From the NCBI RefSeq assembly GCF_013337685.1, contig NZ_SUQN01000003.1, positions 1 to 64,000 of the forward strand: a DNA stretch of 64,000 nucleotides, given 5' to 3'. Origin of the DNA: Citrobacter gillenii (GTDB taxonomy: Bacteria; Pseudomonadota; Gammaproteobacteria; Enterobacterales; Enterobacteriaceae). The notes beneath the pieces were generated by a model. That model saw only the letters and a program-made list of their open reading frames with translations, was not told where the DNA came from and did not search any database. The translations under genes and the position numbers were made by a program. This document shows positions 8,880 through 20,502 of the stretch, in pieces (the first letter of the stretch is position 1; each line of letters opens with the position of its first letter).

Positions 8880-10165
8880 TGCCATACCAGATTCACGCCT
8901 TCTTCCCCTTCCGCCAGTCCTTCCCGCGTAACAAAGACACCGGCTGCCGCAATCAGCGTTTCGCCGTAAAACAGTAACGGCGTGGTATCGCGTCGCCAGG
9001 GCGGAATTCCCTGCTCCTGCCATATTTTTTTGAGCTTACGCCCACCGTTACGCCCGACAATGTGTAATAACCCGGGCGCTTTAAAGCGAATACTGACCGG
9101 TTCACCCACGTGCGGCATACGTAATTTTCCCGTTGGGAGTAACTGTACTTCTCCCAGCCCGGCAGGCAGCGTCAGCGGTGTTTGCCAGCATGACCACGGG
9201 ATGACAGTTTCACTTTGCCCGGTAACGGATTTCACCCACCACAGCTGTGACTGATAGCGGCGGATTTCATATTCGCCTACGCACAAGCACGGCGCAGCAT
9301 CTTCCCGTGCCAGCACCACTTCCTGCCAGATTCGCGCCAGCGCATCCCGGGATGGCATCGGTGCATTCAGCCCTGCCAGCCAGCGACGAAGCAGCGCTGC
9401 ACGTCGTACATCGCTCATCGTCATTAATGGCTCAACTAAAAGGGTGTCCTGCTCGGTGACACACTCCGCTAAATCATTGGCAAGTAACTCATCCAACAAA
9501 CGTTCCTGCTCAGCACACAGCACCGCACTGCGGGCCGCCGCTTCAGCAAAGTGCGGCCAGCGCTGTTGCAGTTGCGGGATTATACGTAGCCGCAGAAAAT
9601 TGCGATCGTAGGCATCATCCTGATTACTTTCATCTTCAATCCAGCGTAGTCCATGCTCCAACGCCCAGCGTTCAAGCGCGTCACGCGTTTGCGCCAATAG
9701 CGGGCGAATAAGCTGGGTCCCAGCAAACGGTGAACTTTCCCCCATTGCAGAAAGTCCGGCCGGGCCGCTGCCGCGTTTGAGCGCCAGCAAAAAGGTTTCA
9801 CACTGGTCATCAAGATGCTGGGCGGTCATCAGCACTTCACCCGGCAGCAGCGTCCGGGCAAAAGCCTGATAGCGCGCCCGCCGGGCCTGCGCCTCTATCC
9901 CCAGCCCGTCATCCTGAAGATGCACCCGTTCAACCACCAGCGGCACCTGCCATTGTGCACAAACCGATTCGCAGTGCGTCACCCATTCGTCTGCGTGCGG
10001 ACTCAATCCATGGTGGATGTGGATAGCGCGTAGCACGACGTCGGGGTGTTGTTTTCGCCACAGCACCAGTTGGTGCAACAGCACGGTCGAGTCGAGGCCA
10101 CCGCTAAAGGCCACCAGGATATGGGGAGATGTCAGAAGTGAAGTGTTTAGTGTGAGTGTCGTCAT
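8873..10165 (-). CDS. tilS: tRNA(Ile)-lysidine synthetase
   Basis: Converts C34 of the CAU-anticodon isoleucine tRNA to lysidine, changing both charging and decoding; essential in bacteria. The PP-loop ATP motif SGGLDS is at residues 21-26, followed by the N-type ATPase domain, the TilS-specific middle domain and a C-terminal domain ending [10 protein letters not shown]. Its 430 residues compare with about 432 in E. coli. The final codons and TGA stop fall inside a REP unit (8849-8879), so the extreme C-terminus has been rewritten by the repeat. Confidence 0.96.
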   Translation of the reverse strand: MTTLTLNTSLLTSPHILVAFSGGLDSTVLLHQLVLWRKQHPDVVLRAIHIHHGLSPHADEWVTHCESVCAQWQVPLVVERVHLQDDGLGIEAQARRARYQAFARTLLPGEVLMTAQHLDDQCETFLLALKRGSGPAGLSAMGESSPFAGTQLIRPLLAQTRDALERWALEHGLRWIEDESNQDDAYDRNFLRLRIIPQLQQRWPHFAEAAARSAVLCAEQERLLDELLANDLAECVTEQDTLLVEPLMTMSDVRRAALLRRWLAGLNAPMPSRDALARIWQEVVLAREDAAPCLCVGEYEIRRYQSQLWWVKSVTGQSETVIPWSCWQTPLTLPAGLGEVQLLPTGKLRMPHVGEPVSIRFKAPGLLHIVGRNGGRKLKKIWQEQGIPPWRRDTTPLLFYGETLIAAAGVFVTREGLAEGEEGVNLVWHA

Positions 10166-10187
10166 GATGAGTACTTACTAGGGTATT

Positions 10188-10206
10188 GCCCGGCACGTTA
10201 CCGGGC
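10188..10206. repeat. Stem-loop between yaeR and tilS, possibly a degenerate REP
   Basis: GCCCGG (10188-10193) pairs with CCGGGC (10201-10206) around a 7-base loop. The ends resemble the GCCCGG...CCGGGCCTAC type of REP seen at 44369-44398 with the middle deleted. There is no U-tract, so it is not a convincing terminator. Confidence 0.4.
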
Positions 10207-10226
10207 TACCGTTACAATGACAAGCC

Positions 10227-10616
10227 TTACTGCTCGTATAATTCAAGCGGTAATCCATCCGGATCGTTGAAAAAAGTAAAGCGTTTGCCGGTAAAGGGGT
10301 CGACACGTACTGCCTCACATTTCACATTATGATTTTCCAGATGGGCTATCGCCTTTTCCACATCATCCACGCTGAACGCCAGATGGCGTAACCCGCAGGC
10401 TTCCGGTCGACTGGGACGGCAAGGTGGAAATGGAAAAGAAAAAAGCTCAATCACGTACTGCCCGTTCAGCGCCAGATCGCCTTTCCAGGAGTCGCGCTCT
10501 TCCCGGTAGACCTCGTTCATCAGCGTAAAGCCCAGCACGTCGCAGTAAAATGCCTTACTCATCGCGTAGTCCGTCGCAATAATGGCAATATGGTGAACCT
10601 GTTTTAATCCCAGCAT
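10227..10616 (-). CDS. yaeR: VOC-superfamily protein YaeR
   Basis: Small protein of the vicinal-oxygen-chelate fold (glyoxalase I and bleomycin-resistance relatives), 129 residues as in E. coli. Candidate metal ligands are H8/H9 in VHHIAI, E57 in IELF and H77 in LRHLAF, with E126 in LELYEQ. The substrate is unknown to me, so no reaction is assigned. It lies between ldcC and tilS on the same strand, 53 bp after ldcC and 61 bp before tilS, and may be co-transcribed. Confidence 0.9.
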   Translation of the reverse strand: MLGLKQVHHIAIIATDYAMSKAFYCDVLGFTLMNEVYREERDSWKGDLALNGQYVIELFSFPFPPCRPSRPEACGLRHLAFSVDDVEKAIAHLENHNVKCEAVRVDPFTGKRFTFFNDPDGLPLELYEQ

Positions 10617-10669
10617 AGCGTCTTAGCCTCTTTAGTTTTCTTTTCGCACGTTACTCGTCCGCGGTCGGT

Positions 10670-12820
10670 TCAGGCAAGCTGCGATGCCATTTTTAGGACT
10701 CTCACACGGTACACGCCGTCCTCACCCAGTTTAGCGCCATGAATATCCGTGTCGAATCCGGGATAATGATGGCCGACAGAACACAGCATCAACAGGAAAT
10801 CGAGCACCGCCCGGCTGTCTTCGGTGATCATTTCCCCCGGCATCAGCAACGGTACGCCGGGAGGATAAGGCAGGATCATATTTGCAGAAATGCGCCCCAC
10901 CAGTTGGTCAAGCGCCACCGTCTCCACCTCGCCTTTGATCTGCCGCTGCCAGGCCTGATGTGGCGTCATTTTCATTTCCGGTAGGGTGTCAAATGCCCGT
11001 AGCATTAGCCCGGAGAGATCGTGTTGGCGGATCAGATTGTGGATCCCCTGTGCCAGATCCTGAATACGCATATTGCGATAGAAATCCGGATCTTCAGCAT
11101 ACAAATCTGGCAGCATATTCTTCACACGCAAATTCAGATCGTATGAACGTTTGAACTCTGTCAGCCCGCGCAGCAACCCCATCGCCCGGGTTTTATCAAT
11201 GCCAATGCTGAACAAAAATAACAGATTATACGGACCCGTTTTCTCCACCACGACACCGCGTTCGTCGAGGAATTTCGCCACCAGCGCCGCCGGGATCCCT
11301 TCGTCACTCATGTTTCCCTGTTCATCCATCCCCGGTGTCAGAATAGTCACTTTCACCGGGTCGAGGAACATGTGGTCGGCGTCGGCATCGGTAAACCCAT
11401 GCCAGTCTTCACCCGGCGCTACGGGCCAGCATTCCGCTTCATCCACCTTTTCCGGCTGCCAGATATCAAAGAACCAGCCGTCCGATTCTTCCCGCAGTCG
11501 CTGTACTTCTTTGCGAAAATGCAGCGCACGCTCAACGGAGCGATTGATTAAGCGCTTGCCTGAGTTGCCGCGCAGCATTGCCGCCGCCGTTTCTATTGAC
11601 GCGACAATCGGGTAGCTCGGCGACGTCGAGGTATGCATCATAAAGGCTTCATTAAAGGTCTCTTCATCGTAGTCACCTTTAATGTGGATCAGAGAGGCCT
11701 GCGACAGCGCCGCCAGCATCTTGTGGGTCGACTGGGTTTCAAAGATAACCTTACCAGGTACTCGTTCGCCGCTCATGCCGCTTTTCCCCTGATAGATCGG
11801 GTGAAAATGGGTGTAGGGCACCCAGGCCGAGTCAAAGTGAATAGACGGCACGTCCAACGTCTGTTTGATCCAGTTGGTGTTATACAGCAGACCGTCGTAG
11901 GTAGAGTTGGTGATCACCGCATGTACTGGCCACTGGGCCTGGGCGGTCTCTCCGACTTTGCGCTCAATACTCTCACGGGTAAATTCACGTTTAGGTATGC
12001 CGCCAAGAATACCCAGCGCATTACGCGTGGGCTTCAGCCAGATGGGTACCACGTCGCTCATCATCAGCAAATGCGCCAGTGATTTATGACAGTTACGATC
12101 GATCAGTAACGTACTTCCGGTCGGGGCAGCATACATACCGACAATTTTATTCGACGTCGAGGTGCCATTCGTCACCATATAGCTCTGCTCTGCCCCAAAG
12201 GTGCGGGCGATATACTCTTCGGCCTCCAGGTGCGGGCCAGTATGGTCCAGCAGCGAACCCAATTCGGTCACGGAAATGGAGACGTCGGCCTTGAGCGTAT
12301 TGCCGCCAAAAAAGTCATAGAACAGGCAGCCCACTGGGCTCTTTTGGTATGCCGTCCCCGCCATGTGCCCCGGCGTACAGAAGGTATACTTCCCTTCTTT
12401 CACGTAGGTGAACAACGCCCTGGTAAACGGCGGAGTGATGTTATCGAGGTATTCATTGGTGTACTGGCGAATACGGGTGGCAATATCGTCAGACTGGCCT
12501 AGAGCATACTCGAAAAACCACAGCGCCATGCGCAGGTCGTGTGCGCTGACATCCATCGTCGAATGGGTATTGATAAAGGCGTAAAGTGGCAGGTATTCGT
12601 TAAGCTGGTTGATATCGCTACACAGCTCCAGGCTGTACTCATCCCAGTCAAAAATGACGCCGCAAATTCGCGGGTTATGCTCAATAAATTTCAGCAGGTC
12701 GACGCTATTCTGCGGCCAGATAATCTGAAATCCCTGCTGCAGTAGTGCACGTTCAAGTTCCTTGATGGGCTCATCTTTATAAAAGACGCCATGCGGTCCC
12801 ATGATGGCAATGATATTCAT
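10670..12820 (-). CDS. ldcC: Constitutive lysine decarboxylase LdcC
   Basis: PLP-dependent decarboxylase of the fold-type I acid-decarboxylase family converting lysine to cadaverine. An N-terminal wing (receiver-like) domain (about 1-130) is followed by the PLP domain with the cofactor lysine K367 in STHKMLAALSQ, then the C-terminal domain. Its 716 residues compare with 713 in E. coli LdcC, the extra residues being a changed tail (KMASQLA). The position next to accA and the absence of a cadB-like antiporter favour LdcC over the inducible CadA. GGAGG precedes the ATG. Confidence 0.95.
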   Translation of the reverse strand: MNIIAIMGPHGVFYKDEPIKELERALLQQGFQIIWPQNSVDLLKFIEHNPRICGVIFDWDEYSLELCSDINQLNEYLPLYAFINTHSTMDVSAHDLRMALWFFEYALGQSDDIATRIRQYTNEYLDNITPPFTRALFTYVKEGKYTFCTPGHMAGTAYQKSPVGCLFYDFFGGNTLKADVSISVTELGSLLDHTGPHLEAEEYIARTFGAEQSYMVTNGTSTSNKIVGMYAAPTGSTLLIDRNCHKSLAHLLMMSDVVPIWLKPTRNALGILGGIPKREFTRESIERKVGETAQAQWPVHAVITNSTYDGLLYNTNWIKQTLDVPSIHFDSAWVPYTHFHPIYQGKSGMSGERVPGKVIFETQSTHKMLAALSQASLIHIKGDYDEETFNEAFMMHTSTSPSYPIVASIETAAAMLRGNSGKRLINRSVERALHFRKEVQRLREESDGWFFDIWQPEKVDEAECWPVAPGEDWHGFTDADADHMFLDPVKVTILTPGMDEQGNMSDEGIPAALVAKFLDERGVVVEKTGPYNLLFLFSIGIDKTRAMGLLRGLTEFKRSYDLNLRVKNMLPDLYAEDPDFYRNMRIQDLAQGIHNLIRQHDLSGLMLRAFDTLPEMKMTPHQAWQRQIKGEVETVALDQLVGRISANMILPYPPGVPLLMPGEMITEDSRAVLDFLLMLCSVGHHYPGFDTDIHGAKLGEDGVYRVRVLKMASQLA

Positions 12821-12872
12821 GCGTTCCTCCTGGAAAAACCTTAGTTAATCATAGCCTGGTCAAACCGCAGGT

Positions 12873-12904
12873 AAAAAAAAGGGCCACAGCGTTGTGGCCC
12901 TTTT
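12873..12904 (-). terminator. Terminator after accA
   Basis: On the minus strand GGGCCAC pairs with GTGGCCC (12881-12887 with 12894-12900) around a short loop, followed by eight U's (the A-run at 12873-12880). It lies 20 bp after accA and ends the long lpx-dnaE-accA transcription unit before ldcC. Confidence 0.93.
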
Positions 12905-12919
12905 CAGAATATATGCAGT

Positions 12920-13879
12920 TTACGCGTAACCGTAGCTCATCAGTCGCTGGTAACGGCGATTTTTCAGCTCTTCCGTACTTAACACATCGAGATCGGCCAG
13001 ATCGGCCAGCAGCTGTGCTTTCAGCGACGCAGCCATGACTTCTGGATTACGATGCGCCCCGCCCAGCGGTTCCGGTACGATAGAATCGATCAGCTTCAGC
13101 TCTTTCAGACGCGGGGCAATAATGCCCATCGCTTCTGCCGCCAACGGCGCTTTGTCTGCGCTTTTCCACAGAATGGATGCACAGCCTTCCGGGGAGATAA
13201 CAGAATAGGTGCTGTATTGCAGCATATTCACTTTATCGCCCACGCCGATCGCCAGCGCGCCACCGGAGCCACCTTCGCCGATAACGGTGCAGATAACCGG
13301 TACGCTCAGACGTGACATTTCACGCAGGTTACGCGCAATCGCTTCAGACTGACCGCGTTCTTCCGCGCCCACGCCCGGATAAGCCCCAGGGGTGTCAATG
13401 AAGGTAATGATCGGCATCTTGAAACGTTCGGCCATTTCCATCAGGCGCAGCGCTTTGCGATAGCCTTCCGGTGCTGGCATGCCGAAGTTACGACGAATTT
13501 TTTCTTTAGTCTCGCGGCCTTTCTGATGACCAATGATCATCACTGGACGACCATCAAGACGCGCGATGCCGCCGACGATAGCTTTATCATCCGCATAGGC
13601 ACGATCGCCCGCCAGCTCATCAAATTCATCAAACGCCAGGCGGACGTAATCCAGGGTGTACGGACGCTGTGGATGGCGAGCCAACTGGGCTACCTGCCAT
13701 GCGCCAAGATCGGCAAAGATTTTGCGCGTCAGTTCTACGCTTTTTTCACGCAGGCGATGCACTTCTTCATCGATGTTAATATCCAGTTTCTCATCCTGAC
13801 GGCTCACCGCAGTCAGAGAATCGATTTTTGCTTCCAGCTCTGCAATCGGCTGTTCAAAATCAAGGAAATTCAGACTCAT
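12920..13879 (-). CDS. accA: Acetyl-CoA carboxylase carboxyltransferase subunit alpha
   Basis: Alpha chain of the carboxyltransferase half of acetyl-CoA carboxylase, transferring CO2 from biotin to acetyl-CoA to make malonyl-CoA for fatty-acid synthesis. Its 319 residues equal E. coli. Crotonase-like motifs are visible, including [13 protein letters not shown] and the glycine-rich [12 protein letters not shown]. It starts 12 bp after dnaE and is closed by a strong terminator, so it is the last gene of the envelope and replication cluster. Confidence 0.98.
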   Translation of the reverse strand: MSLNFLDFEQPIAELEAKIDSLTAVSRQDEKLDINIDEEVHRLREKSVELTRKIFADLGAWQVAQLARHPQRPYTLDYVRLAFDEFDELAGDRAYADDKAIVGGIARLDGRPVMIIGHQKGRETKEKIRRNFGMPAPEGYRKALRLMEMAERFKMPIITFIDTPGAYPGVGAEERGQSEAIARNLREMSRLSVPVICTVIGEGGSGGALAIGVGDKVNMLQYSTYSVISPEGCASILWKSADKAPLAAEAMGIIAPRLKELKLIDSIVPEPLGGAHRNPEVMAASLKAQLLADLADLDVLSTEELKNRRYQRLMSYGYA

Positions 13880-13891
13880 AGTATTCCTGTA

Positions 13892-16800
13892 TTAGTCAAA
13901 CTCCAGTTCCACCTGCTCCGAACCAATAAGGCCACGGAGATCGTTCAGTAAACGATCGCTCGGAGAGACACGCCACGTTGCGCCAAAACGCAACCGCGCA
14001 CGTGCATCCGCCCTCTGATAGTAGAGATGTACTGGAATTGTCCCCGAGCGGTGGGGTTCCAGAGACTGACGGAGTCGGTTTAAAAGCTGGTCATCAATTT
14101 GCCTGTCCGTCAGCGAGATAGCAAGCCCGCGAGCGTATTTTTCCCGGGCTTCGTCAATATCCATGACTTCACGGGCCATCATTTTAAGCCCACCGCTGAA
14201 GTCATCAAAGCTGACCTGTCCGCTGACGATAAGTATGCGGTCTTTTTCCAGCAAATGCTGGTATTTATCCAGGGCATCGGTAAATAACATCACTTCCAGA
14301 CGCCCAGAACGGTCATCCAGCGTGCAGATGCCGATACGATTGCCGCGCTTGGTGACCATTACCCGCGCAGCAATGACGAGCCCCGCAGCCGTGGTAACTT
14401 TACCACGTTCTGTCGGATGCATGTCTTTCAGCCTGTGGCCTCCGACATAGCGCTCAATTTCTTTTAAATACTGGTTGATGGGGTGTCCCGTCAGGTAAAG
14501 CCCTAACGTTTCACGCTCACCATCTAATACCACCTGCTCCGGCCACGGCGTGCAGTTGGCATAGGATTGTTCAATTTGTTCCGGCTCTTCGGCCAGAACG
14601 CCAAACATATCGGCCTGACCGATGGCTTCGGCTTTGGCGTGCTGATCGGCGGCTTTAAGCGCGTCGTTCAACGAATTCATCAGTGCGGCGCGATGTGGGC
14701 CAAGGCGGTCAAACGCCCCGGACATGATCAGTTTTTCCAGCACCCGGCGGTTTAGCTTTTTGATATCCGTACGGGCACAGAGATCGAACAGCTCGCGGAA
14801 ATAGCCACCTTTGTTACGCGCTTCAATAATAGCTTCAATGGGGCCTTCACCCACGCCTTTTATCGCGCCGATGCCATACACAATCTCGCCATCATCATTT
14901 ACGTGGAAATGATACAGCCCGGAGTTGATATCCGGCGGCAGGATTTTCAGTCCCATACGCCAGCATTCATCCACCAGCCCGACCACTTTCTCAGTGTTAT
15001 CCATATCGGCGGTCATTACCGCGGCCATAAACTCGGCGGGGTAATGCGTTTTCAACCATAGCGTCTGGTAAGACACCAGCGCATAGGCTGCGGAGTGCGA
15101 TTTGTTAAACCCGTACCCTGCGAATTTCTCCACCAGGTCAAAGATTTTGATCGCCAGCTCACCGTCTACGCCGCGCTTTCTCGCCCCTTCTTCAAAGGTG
15201 CCGCGCTGCTTGGCCATTTCTTCCGGCTTTTTCTTACCCATCGCACGGCGCAGCATATCCGCGCCGCCAAGAGTATAACCAGACAGCTCCTGGGCAATCT
15301 GCATGACCTGTTCCTGATACAGGATAATGCCGTACGTCGGCTCCAGAACAGGTTTCAGGCACTCATGCTGCCATTGTACATCCGGGTAGGATATCTCTTC
15401 TCGCCCGTGCTTACGGTCGATAAAGTTATCTACCATTCCCGACTGCAGTGGGCCTGGGCGGAACAACGCCACCAGGGCTATCATATCTTCGAAGCAGTCA
15501 GGCTGCAGGCGTTTGATCAGATCCTTCATGCCGCGAGATTCAAGCTGGAAGACGGCGGTTGTCTCCGAGCGCTGCAGCATATCAAAACATTTTTTATCGT
15601 CGAGCGGGATGGCGGCGATGTCAATCGGCTCCAGTCCCTGCTTTGCCCGACGCGGGTTGATCATTTTCAGCGCCCAGTCAATGATCGTCAGCGTACGCAG
15701 ACCCAGGAAGTCAAACTTAACCAACCCGGCGTATTCCACGTCGTTTTTATCAAACTGAGTGACCGGATGAAGACCTTCTTCATCACAATAGAGCGGAGCA
15801 AAGTCGGTAATTTTAGTGGGCGCAATAACCACGCCGCCCGCATGCTTACCGGCATTACGCGTGACGCCTTCCAGCTTACGCGCCATGTCGATCAGCGCCC
15901 TGACCTCTTCGTCCGCTTCGTAGATCTCTGGCAGCTGCGGCTCTGCCTCAAAGGCTTTTGCCAGCGTCATCCCCGGATCGGGTGGCACCAGTTTAGAAAT
16001 CCTGTCGACAAACCCGTACGGATGCCCCAGTACGCGGCCCACGTCGCGGATAACCGCTTTTGCGGCCATCGTACCAAAGGTAATAATCTGTGATACCGCG
16101 TCACGACCATACATTTCCGCCACATGTTCAATCACCTGGTCGCGTTTCTCCATACAGAAGTCAACGTCGAAGTCAGGCATCGAGACACGTTCCGGGTTAA
16201 GGAAACGTTCGAACAGCAGGTCAAATTCCAGCGGATCGAGATCGGTAATTTTTAGCGCATAGGCCACCAGTGAGCCGGCACCGGAACCACGGCCAGGTCC
16301 GACCGGCACGCCGTTGTCTTTCGACCACTGGATAAACTCCATGACGATCAGGAAGTAGCCCGGGAACCCCATCTGGTTGATAACCTGAAGTTCAATGTCC
16401 AGGCGTTCGTCGTAAGGTGGGCGCTTCTCTTTGCGTTCGGCTTCATCCGGGAACAAAAACGCCAGACGCTCTTCCAGACCTTCTTTCGATTTTTTAACCA
16501 GATAGTCTTCGGTGGTCATATCTCCGGTCGGGAACTGCGGCAGGAAGTATTCACCCAGACGCACCGTCACGTTACAGCGCTTGGCTATCTCGACGGTATT
16601 TTGCAGCGCTTCCGGAATGTCGGAAAACAGCTCGCACATCTCTTCTTCGCTGCGCATATACTGCTGCGGCGAATAGTTGCGCGGACGTTTCGGATCATCG
16701 AGTGTGAAACCATCATGGATCGCCACGCGGATCTCATGCGCGTCAAAATCTCCGGTTTCAAGGAAGCGAACATCGTTGGTCGCCACCACCGGCAGACCCC

Positions 16801-17374
16801 GCGTTTCGGCCAGCGCCACTGCGGCATGCAAATAATTCTCTTCGTCCTGCCTGCCGGTACGGATCAGTTCCAGAAAATAACAATCGGGGAAATGTTCTTC
16901 ATAAAACGTGACGCACTCATCAACCAGCGCGCTGTTACCGCGTAGCAAGCTCCGTCCGACGTCGCCCATGCGACCACCGGAAAGTAAAATTAAGCCTTCT
17001 TTTAAATCAAGCAACCAGTCTCTGTCGATGACCGGTCCTTCGGATCCATAGCCACGTTGATAGGCTTTTGATATCAACAACGTCAAATTCTGGTAGCCCG
17101 TATTATTGGCCGCCAGCACCGTTAGTTGCGTCAACTCGTCGCCAAACTGCTCGCTACGGACATGAAAATCAGCACCAACAATCGGTTTAATGCCAGCACC
17201 GTGACCCGCCCCGTAAAACTTCACCAGACCACACAGGTTGGTAAAATCGGTGATCGCCAGTGCAGGCATGCCCAACGCGGCCGCCTTTTTCACCAGCGGC
17301 CCCGTTTTTGCCAACCCATCAATCATGGAGTAGTCGCTGTGCACCCGCAGGTGGACGAAACGTGGTTCAGACAT
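13892..17374 (-). CDS. dnaE: DNA polymerase III alpha subunit
   Basis: Catalytic subunit of the replicative polymerase. An N-terminal PHP domain ([11 protein letters not shown] near residue 13) is followed by the polymerase palm with the catalytic acidic motif PDFDVDFC (about 400). The finger and thumb regions, a helix-hairpin-helix, an OB-fold near 1000-1075 and the C-terminal tau-binding region complete it. Its 1160 residues equal E. coli DnaE. It lies between rnhB (36 bp upstream) and accA (12 bp downstream), the usual enteric order. No irregularities seen. Confidence 0.98.
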   Translation of the reverse strand: MSEPRFVHLRVHSDYSMIDGLAKTGPLVKKAAALGMPALAITDFTNLCGLVKFYGAGHGAGIKPIVGADFHVRSEQFGDELTQLTVLAANNTGYQNLTLLISKAYQRGYGSEGPVIDRDWLLDLKEGLILLSGGRMGDVGRSLLRGNSALVDECVTFYEEHFPDCYFLELIRTGRQDEENYLHAAVALAETRGLPVVATNDVRFLETGDFDAHEIRVAIHDGFTLDDPKRPRNYSPQQYMRSEEEMCELFSDIPEALQNTVEIAKRCNVTVRLGEYFLPQFPTGDMTTEDYLVKKSKEGLEERLAFLFPDEAERKEKRPPYDERLDIELQVINQMGFPGYFLIVMEFIQWSKDNGVPVGPGRGSGAGSLVAYALKITDLDPLEFDLLFERFLNPERVSMPDFDVDFCMEKRDQVIEHVAEMYGRDAVSQIITFGTMAAKAVIRDVGRVLGHPYGFVDRISKLVPPDPGMTLAKAFEAEPQLPEIYEADEEVRALIDMARKLEGVTRNAGKHAGGVVIAPTKITDFAPLYCDEEGLHPVTQFDKNDVEYAGLVKFDFLGLRTLTIIDWALKMINPRRAKQGLEPIDIAAIPLDDKKCFDMLQRSETTAVFQLESRGMKDLIKRLQPDCFEDMIALVALFRPGPLQSGMVDNFIDRKHGREEISYPDVQWQHECLKPVLEPTYGIILYQEQVMQIAQELSGYTLGGADMLRRAMGKKKPEEMAKQRGTFEEGARKRGVDGELAIKIFDLVEKFAGYGFNKSHSAAYALVSYQTLWLKTHYPAEFMAAVMTADMDNTEKVVGLVDECWRMGLKILPPDINSGLYHFHVNDDGEIVYGIGAIKGVGEGPIEAIIEARNKGGYFRELFDLCARTDIKKLNRRVLEKLIMSGAFDRLGPHRAALMNSLNDALKAADQHAKAEAIGQADMFGVLAEEPEQIEQSYANCTPWPEQVVLDGERETLGLYLTGHPINQYLKEIERYVGGHRLKDMHPTERGKVTTAAGLVIAARVMVTKRGNRIGICTLDDRSGRLEVMLFTDALDKYQHLLEKDRILIVSGQVSFDDFSGGLKMMAREVMDIDEAREKYARGLAISLTDRQIDDQLLNRLRQSLEPHRSGTIPVHLYYQRADARARLRFGATWRVSPSDRLLNDLRGLIGSEQVELEFD

Positions 17375-17410
17375 CTTCAGATTCCGGTTTACTTATTCTT
17401 GCCACAAGAA

Positions 17411-18007
17411 TCAGGACGTGAGTCCCAGTGCGCGTTTAACAGGGCCAAAGCTGCGACGGTGGTGTTCTGTCGCGCCATGCTCTATAAGCGCCGCCAGATG
17501 AAAAGCTGTTGGGTAGCCTTTGTGCTGCGCAAAGCCGTACTGCGGGAAAACCGTATCCAGCGTCGCCATCTCCGCATCGCGGGTGACTTTCGCCAAAATA
17601 GACGCTGCGCTGATTTCCGCCACGCGACTGTCCCCTTTCACCACCGCCATCGACGGCATCGGCAATACCGGGCAACGATTACCGTCAATTAGCACGTATT
17701 CAGGCGTAATGTGCAAACCGGCCACCGCTCGCTGCATGGCCAGCATGGTGGCATGCAGAATATTCAGCTCGTCGATTTCATGTGGTTCCGCCCGTCCCAG
17801 GCTCCAGCTTAACGCTTTTTCTTTGATTTCATCGTAAAGCGCCAGACGACGCTTTTCAGAGAGTTTTTTGGAGTCGTTCAGACCGACTATCGGACGCGCT
17901 GGATCAAGAATAACAGCAGCTGTCACCACAGCCCCGACCAAAGGGCCTCGTCCTACTTCATCCACACCCGCCACTAAATGCGTATGTGGATAAACAAATT
18001 CAATCAT
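17411..18007 (-). CDS. rnhB: Ribonuclease HII
   Basis: Cleaves RNA in RNA-DNA hybrids, including single ribonucleotides left by DNA polymerase. The catalytic D16-E17 pair lies in GVDEVGRG, and the later acidic residues are in YVLIDGN and in [10 protein letters not shown]. Its 198 residues equal E. coli. The start ATG overlaps the lpxB stop by 4 bp (ATGA), so it is translated from the lpx operon. dnaE follows after 36 bp. Confidence 0.97.
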   Translation of the reverse strand: MIEFVYPHTHLVAGVDEVGRGPLVGAVVTAAVILDPARPIVGLNDSKKLSEKRRLALYDEIKEKALSWSLGRAEPHEIDELNILHATMLAMQRAVAGLHITPEYVLIDGNRCPVLPMPSMAVVKGDSRVAEISAASILAKVTRDAEMATLDTVFPQYGFAQHKGYPTAFHLAALIEHGATEHHRRSFGPVKRALGLTS

Positions 18008-19152
18008 TGTGCTAACTCCAGGACTGCATCCGCCGCCTGCTCATCAGCATTACAACGGATCTGCTGGTGCAGGTCGCGGAACGTATCGTGCATCGCATGG
18101 CTGGTTTTGCCATTCGCCAGCAACGGCTGCAGCGCTTTCGCCAACGCCTGCGGTTCGCATTCATCCTGCAACAGCTCTTTGACTAATTCTCTTCCCGCCA
18201 GCAGGTTCGGCAACGAAACATAATCGGTTTTCACCAGACGTTTCGCCAGCCAGAACGTGAAGGGTTTCATACGGTAGCCGACAACCATCGGGCACTTCGC
18301 CAACATACACTCCAGCGCTGCCGTGCCTGAAGCCAGCAGCGCTGCATCGCTGGCAACCATCGCTTCGCGTCCCATCCCATCAAGCAGATGTACGGAAAGT
18401 TCCGGTGCTACCTCAGCTTTAATGCGCTCAAACTGTTCTCGTCGTTTGGCATTCACCAGCGGCACGACCACTTCGAGATCGGGATACTGCTGGCGTAGCA
18501 ACTGTGCTGTTTTCAGAAAATCAGCGCTAAGCATCTCCACTTCAGCGCCCCGGCTTCCTGGCAATAGTGCCAGGCAGTGCGCATCATGGGGAATACCCAG
18601 CACGTCGCGAGCCGCGTTTTTATCCGGATCCAACGGCATGGCGTCCGCCATGGTGTGGCCGATAAAGCGGCACGGGACATTAAATTTGTCATAAAACGCT
18701 TTTTCGAAAGGCAGAAAGGCCAGCACCATATTGGTGGATCTGCCTATTTTGAAAACACGTTTCTGTCGCCATGCCCACACGGAAGGGCTGACGTAATGAA
18801 TGGTTTTAATGCCCTGTTTTTTCAAGTTCCCTTCAAGGGTAATATTAAAATCAGGTGCATCAATGCCAACGAAAACGTCCGGCTTGAGATCGGTAAAACG
18901 ACGAGTCAGATCGGCGCGAATATGCAGTAAACGGCGCAGGCGTCCGAGCACTTCAACAATGCCCATCACCGCCAACTCTTCCATTTCGTACCAGGCTTCA
19001 CAGCCTTCGGCCTGCATCAGCGGACCTGCCACGCCAACAAAACGGGCATTGGGTACACGCGCCTTGAGTGCGCGAATTAATCCTGCACCAAGAATATCGC
19101 CGGAGGTTTCTCCGGCGACGAGGGCAATCGTTAATGGACGCTGCTCAGTCAT
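18004..19152 (-). CDS. lpxB: Lipid-A-disaccharide synthase
   Basis: GT19-family glycosyltransferase at the inner membrane that joins lipid X to UDP-2,3-diacylglucosamine, forming the beta-1,6 disaccharide of lipid A. Its 382 residues equal E. coli. The N-terminal [12 protein letters not shown] motif and the central [11 protein letters not shown] motif are present. It overlaps lpxA by 1 bp (TAATG) and rnhB by 4 bp, so the three are translationally coupled. Confidence 0.98.
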   Translation of the reverse strand: MTEQRPLTIALVAGETSGDILGAGLIRALKARVPNARFVGVAGPLMQAEGCEAWYEMEELAVMGIVEVLGRLRRLLHIRADLTRRFTDLKPDVFVGIDAPDFNITLEGNLKKQGIKTIHYVSPSVWAWRQKRVFKIGRSTNMVLAFLPFEKAFYDKFNVPCRFIGHTMADAMPLDPDKNAARDVLGIPHDAHCLALLPGSRGAEVEMLSADFLKTAQLLRQQYPDLEVVVPLVNAKRREQFERIKAEVAPELSVHLLDGMGREAMVASDAALLASGTAALECMLAKCPMVVGYRMKPFTFWLAKRLVKTDYVSLPNLLAGRELVKELLQDECEPQALAKALQPLLANGKTSHAMHDTFRDLHQQIRCNADEQAADAVLELAQ

Positions 19153-19940
19153 TAACGAATCAGGCCACGCGTTGAGCGTTCAAAGAAATCACTGAAAGCC
19201 TGAACATCCGGGTACTGCTTCGCCAGCTCGGCGATTTCCGGCTTCACTTCTTCCAGAGTTTTACCACTGCGATACAACGCTTTATAGGCGTTACGGATCG
19301 CGGTAATCGCTTCACGGGTGAACCCGCGACGCTTCAGACCTTCGATGTTGACGCCAAATGGCGTGGCATGATTACCTTGGGCGATAACGTACGGCGGAAC
19401 GTCCTGAGCAACACCAGAACAACCACCAACCATCACATGTGCGCCGATGATGCAGAACTGATGCACCGCCGTCATCCCGCCGATGATAACGAAATCATCC
19501 AACGAAACGTGTCCGGCAAGCGTGGCGTTATTCGCCAGAATACAGCGATTACCAATCGTACAATCATGCGCAACGTGCGCGTTGATCATCAGTAAGTTAT
19601 CGCTGCCCACCTTCGTCAACCCACCGCCTTGCACTGTGCCACGATGAATGGTGACGCTTTCGCGGATGCGGTTGCGATCGCCAATTTCCACGCGGGTCGG
19701 TTCGCCAGCATACTTCAGATCCTGGTTTACTTCGCCGATGGAGGCAAACTGATAGATCTCGTTATCGCGACCAATTTTAGTATGGCCATTCACGACAACG
19801 TGAGACTTCAGTACGGTACCCTCACCAATTTCAACGTGGGGTCCAACAATACAAAAAGGTCCAATGTGGGCATTGGCACCAATACTGGCGCCCTCTTCCA
19901 CAATGGCGGTCGGGTGAATAAAGGCGGATTTATCAATCAC
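19152..19940 (-). CDS. lpxA: UDP-N-acetylglucosamine acyltransferase
   Basis: First committed acylation of lipid A synthesis: transfers R-3-hydroxymyristoyl from ACP to the 3-OH of UDP-GlcNAc. It is built of hexapeptide repeats forming a left-handed beta-helix (about 1-185) with a helical C-terminus; the catalytic H125 in AHVAHDC is present. Its 262 residues equal E. coli. The start is GTG (19938-19940), three bases after fabZ. FabZ uses the same 3-hydroxyacyl-ACP substrates, so the adjacency matters for flux between lipid A and phospholipid. Confidence 0.98.
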   Translation of the reverse strand: MIDKSAFIHPTAIVEEGASIGANAHIGPFCIVGPHVEIGEGTVLKSHVVVNGHTKIGRDNEIYQFASIGEVNQDLKYAGEPTRVEIGDRNRIRESVTIHRGTVQGGGLTKVGSDNLLMINAHVAHDCTIGNRCILANNATLAGHVSLDDFVIIGGMTAVHQFCIIGAHVMVGGCSGVAQDVPPYVIAQGNHATPFGVNIEGLKRRGFTREAITAIRNAYKALYRSGKTLEEVKPEIAELAKQYPDVQAFSDFFERSTRGLIR

Positions 19941-19943
19941 GTA

Positions 19944-20399
19944 TTAGGCCTCCCGGCTACGGGCACACATCATCGTTGCTTCGCACACAACTTTACCGTC
20001 AACCAGTGCAACCCCTTTAAAACGGGTCAGGCCACGGCGCGTTTTCTCGAAAGTGACTTCCATGATCATCTGATCGCCAGGTACGACAGGACGCTTGAAG
20101 CGTGCTTCATCGATACCAGCGAAATAATACAGCTCGCCTGGCTCCAGTTTTCCTACGCTTTTAAACGCCAGAATACCCGTTGCCTGGGCCATTGCTTCCA
20201 GAATCAGCACGCCAGGGAAAATCGGTTTACCCGGGAAGTGGCCCTGGAAGAAAGGCTCGTTAACGGATACATTTTTCACTGCGCGCAGAAAACGACCTTC
20301 TTCAAAATCCAGCACACGATCAACCAGCAAAAACGGAAAACGGTGCGGCAGAAGTTCTAAAATCTCTTCAATTTGCAGAGTATGAGTGTTAGTAGTCAA
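19944..20399 (-). CDS. fabZ: 3-hydroxyacyl-[acyl-carrier-protein] dehydratase FabZ
   Basis: Hot-dog fold dehydratase acting on 3-hydroxyacyl-ACPs in fatty-acid elongation. The catalytic H54 (FQGHFPGKP) and E68 (LILEAMAQ) are present. Its 151 residues match the family. The start is TTG (20397-20399) behind GGAAGAG, a weak start that may limit production, in line with the known need to balance FabZ against LpxC. It lies in the lpxD-fabZ-lpxA-lpxB order, 3 bp before lpxA and 103 bp after lpxD. Confidence 0.97.
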
Positions 20400-20502
20400 A
20401 ATACTCTTCCTGTCAAAATATACTAAAAGGCAATAATAACACGGCCTGTCGCAATCGTATGAATGGGACAGGCCGAAAAGTCAGACGTGCAAAAAAGGTG
20501 CT

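Noticed and set aside
8795-9023. Small frames across the rof-tilS BIME
   Set aside because: Their sequence is REP repeat plus antisense tilS.
15095-16093. 332-codon open frame antisense to dnaE
   Set aside because: It lies fully inside a conserved polymerase gene, in a frame mirrored from its codon bias, with no recognisable domain or ribosome-binding site.
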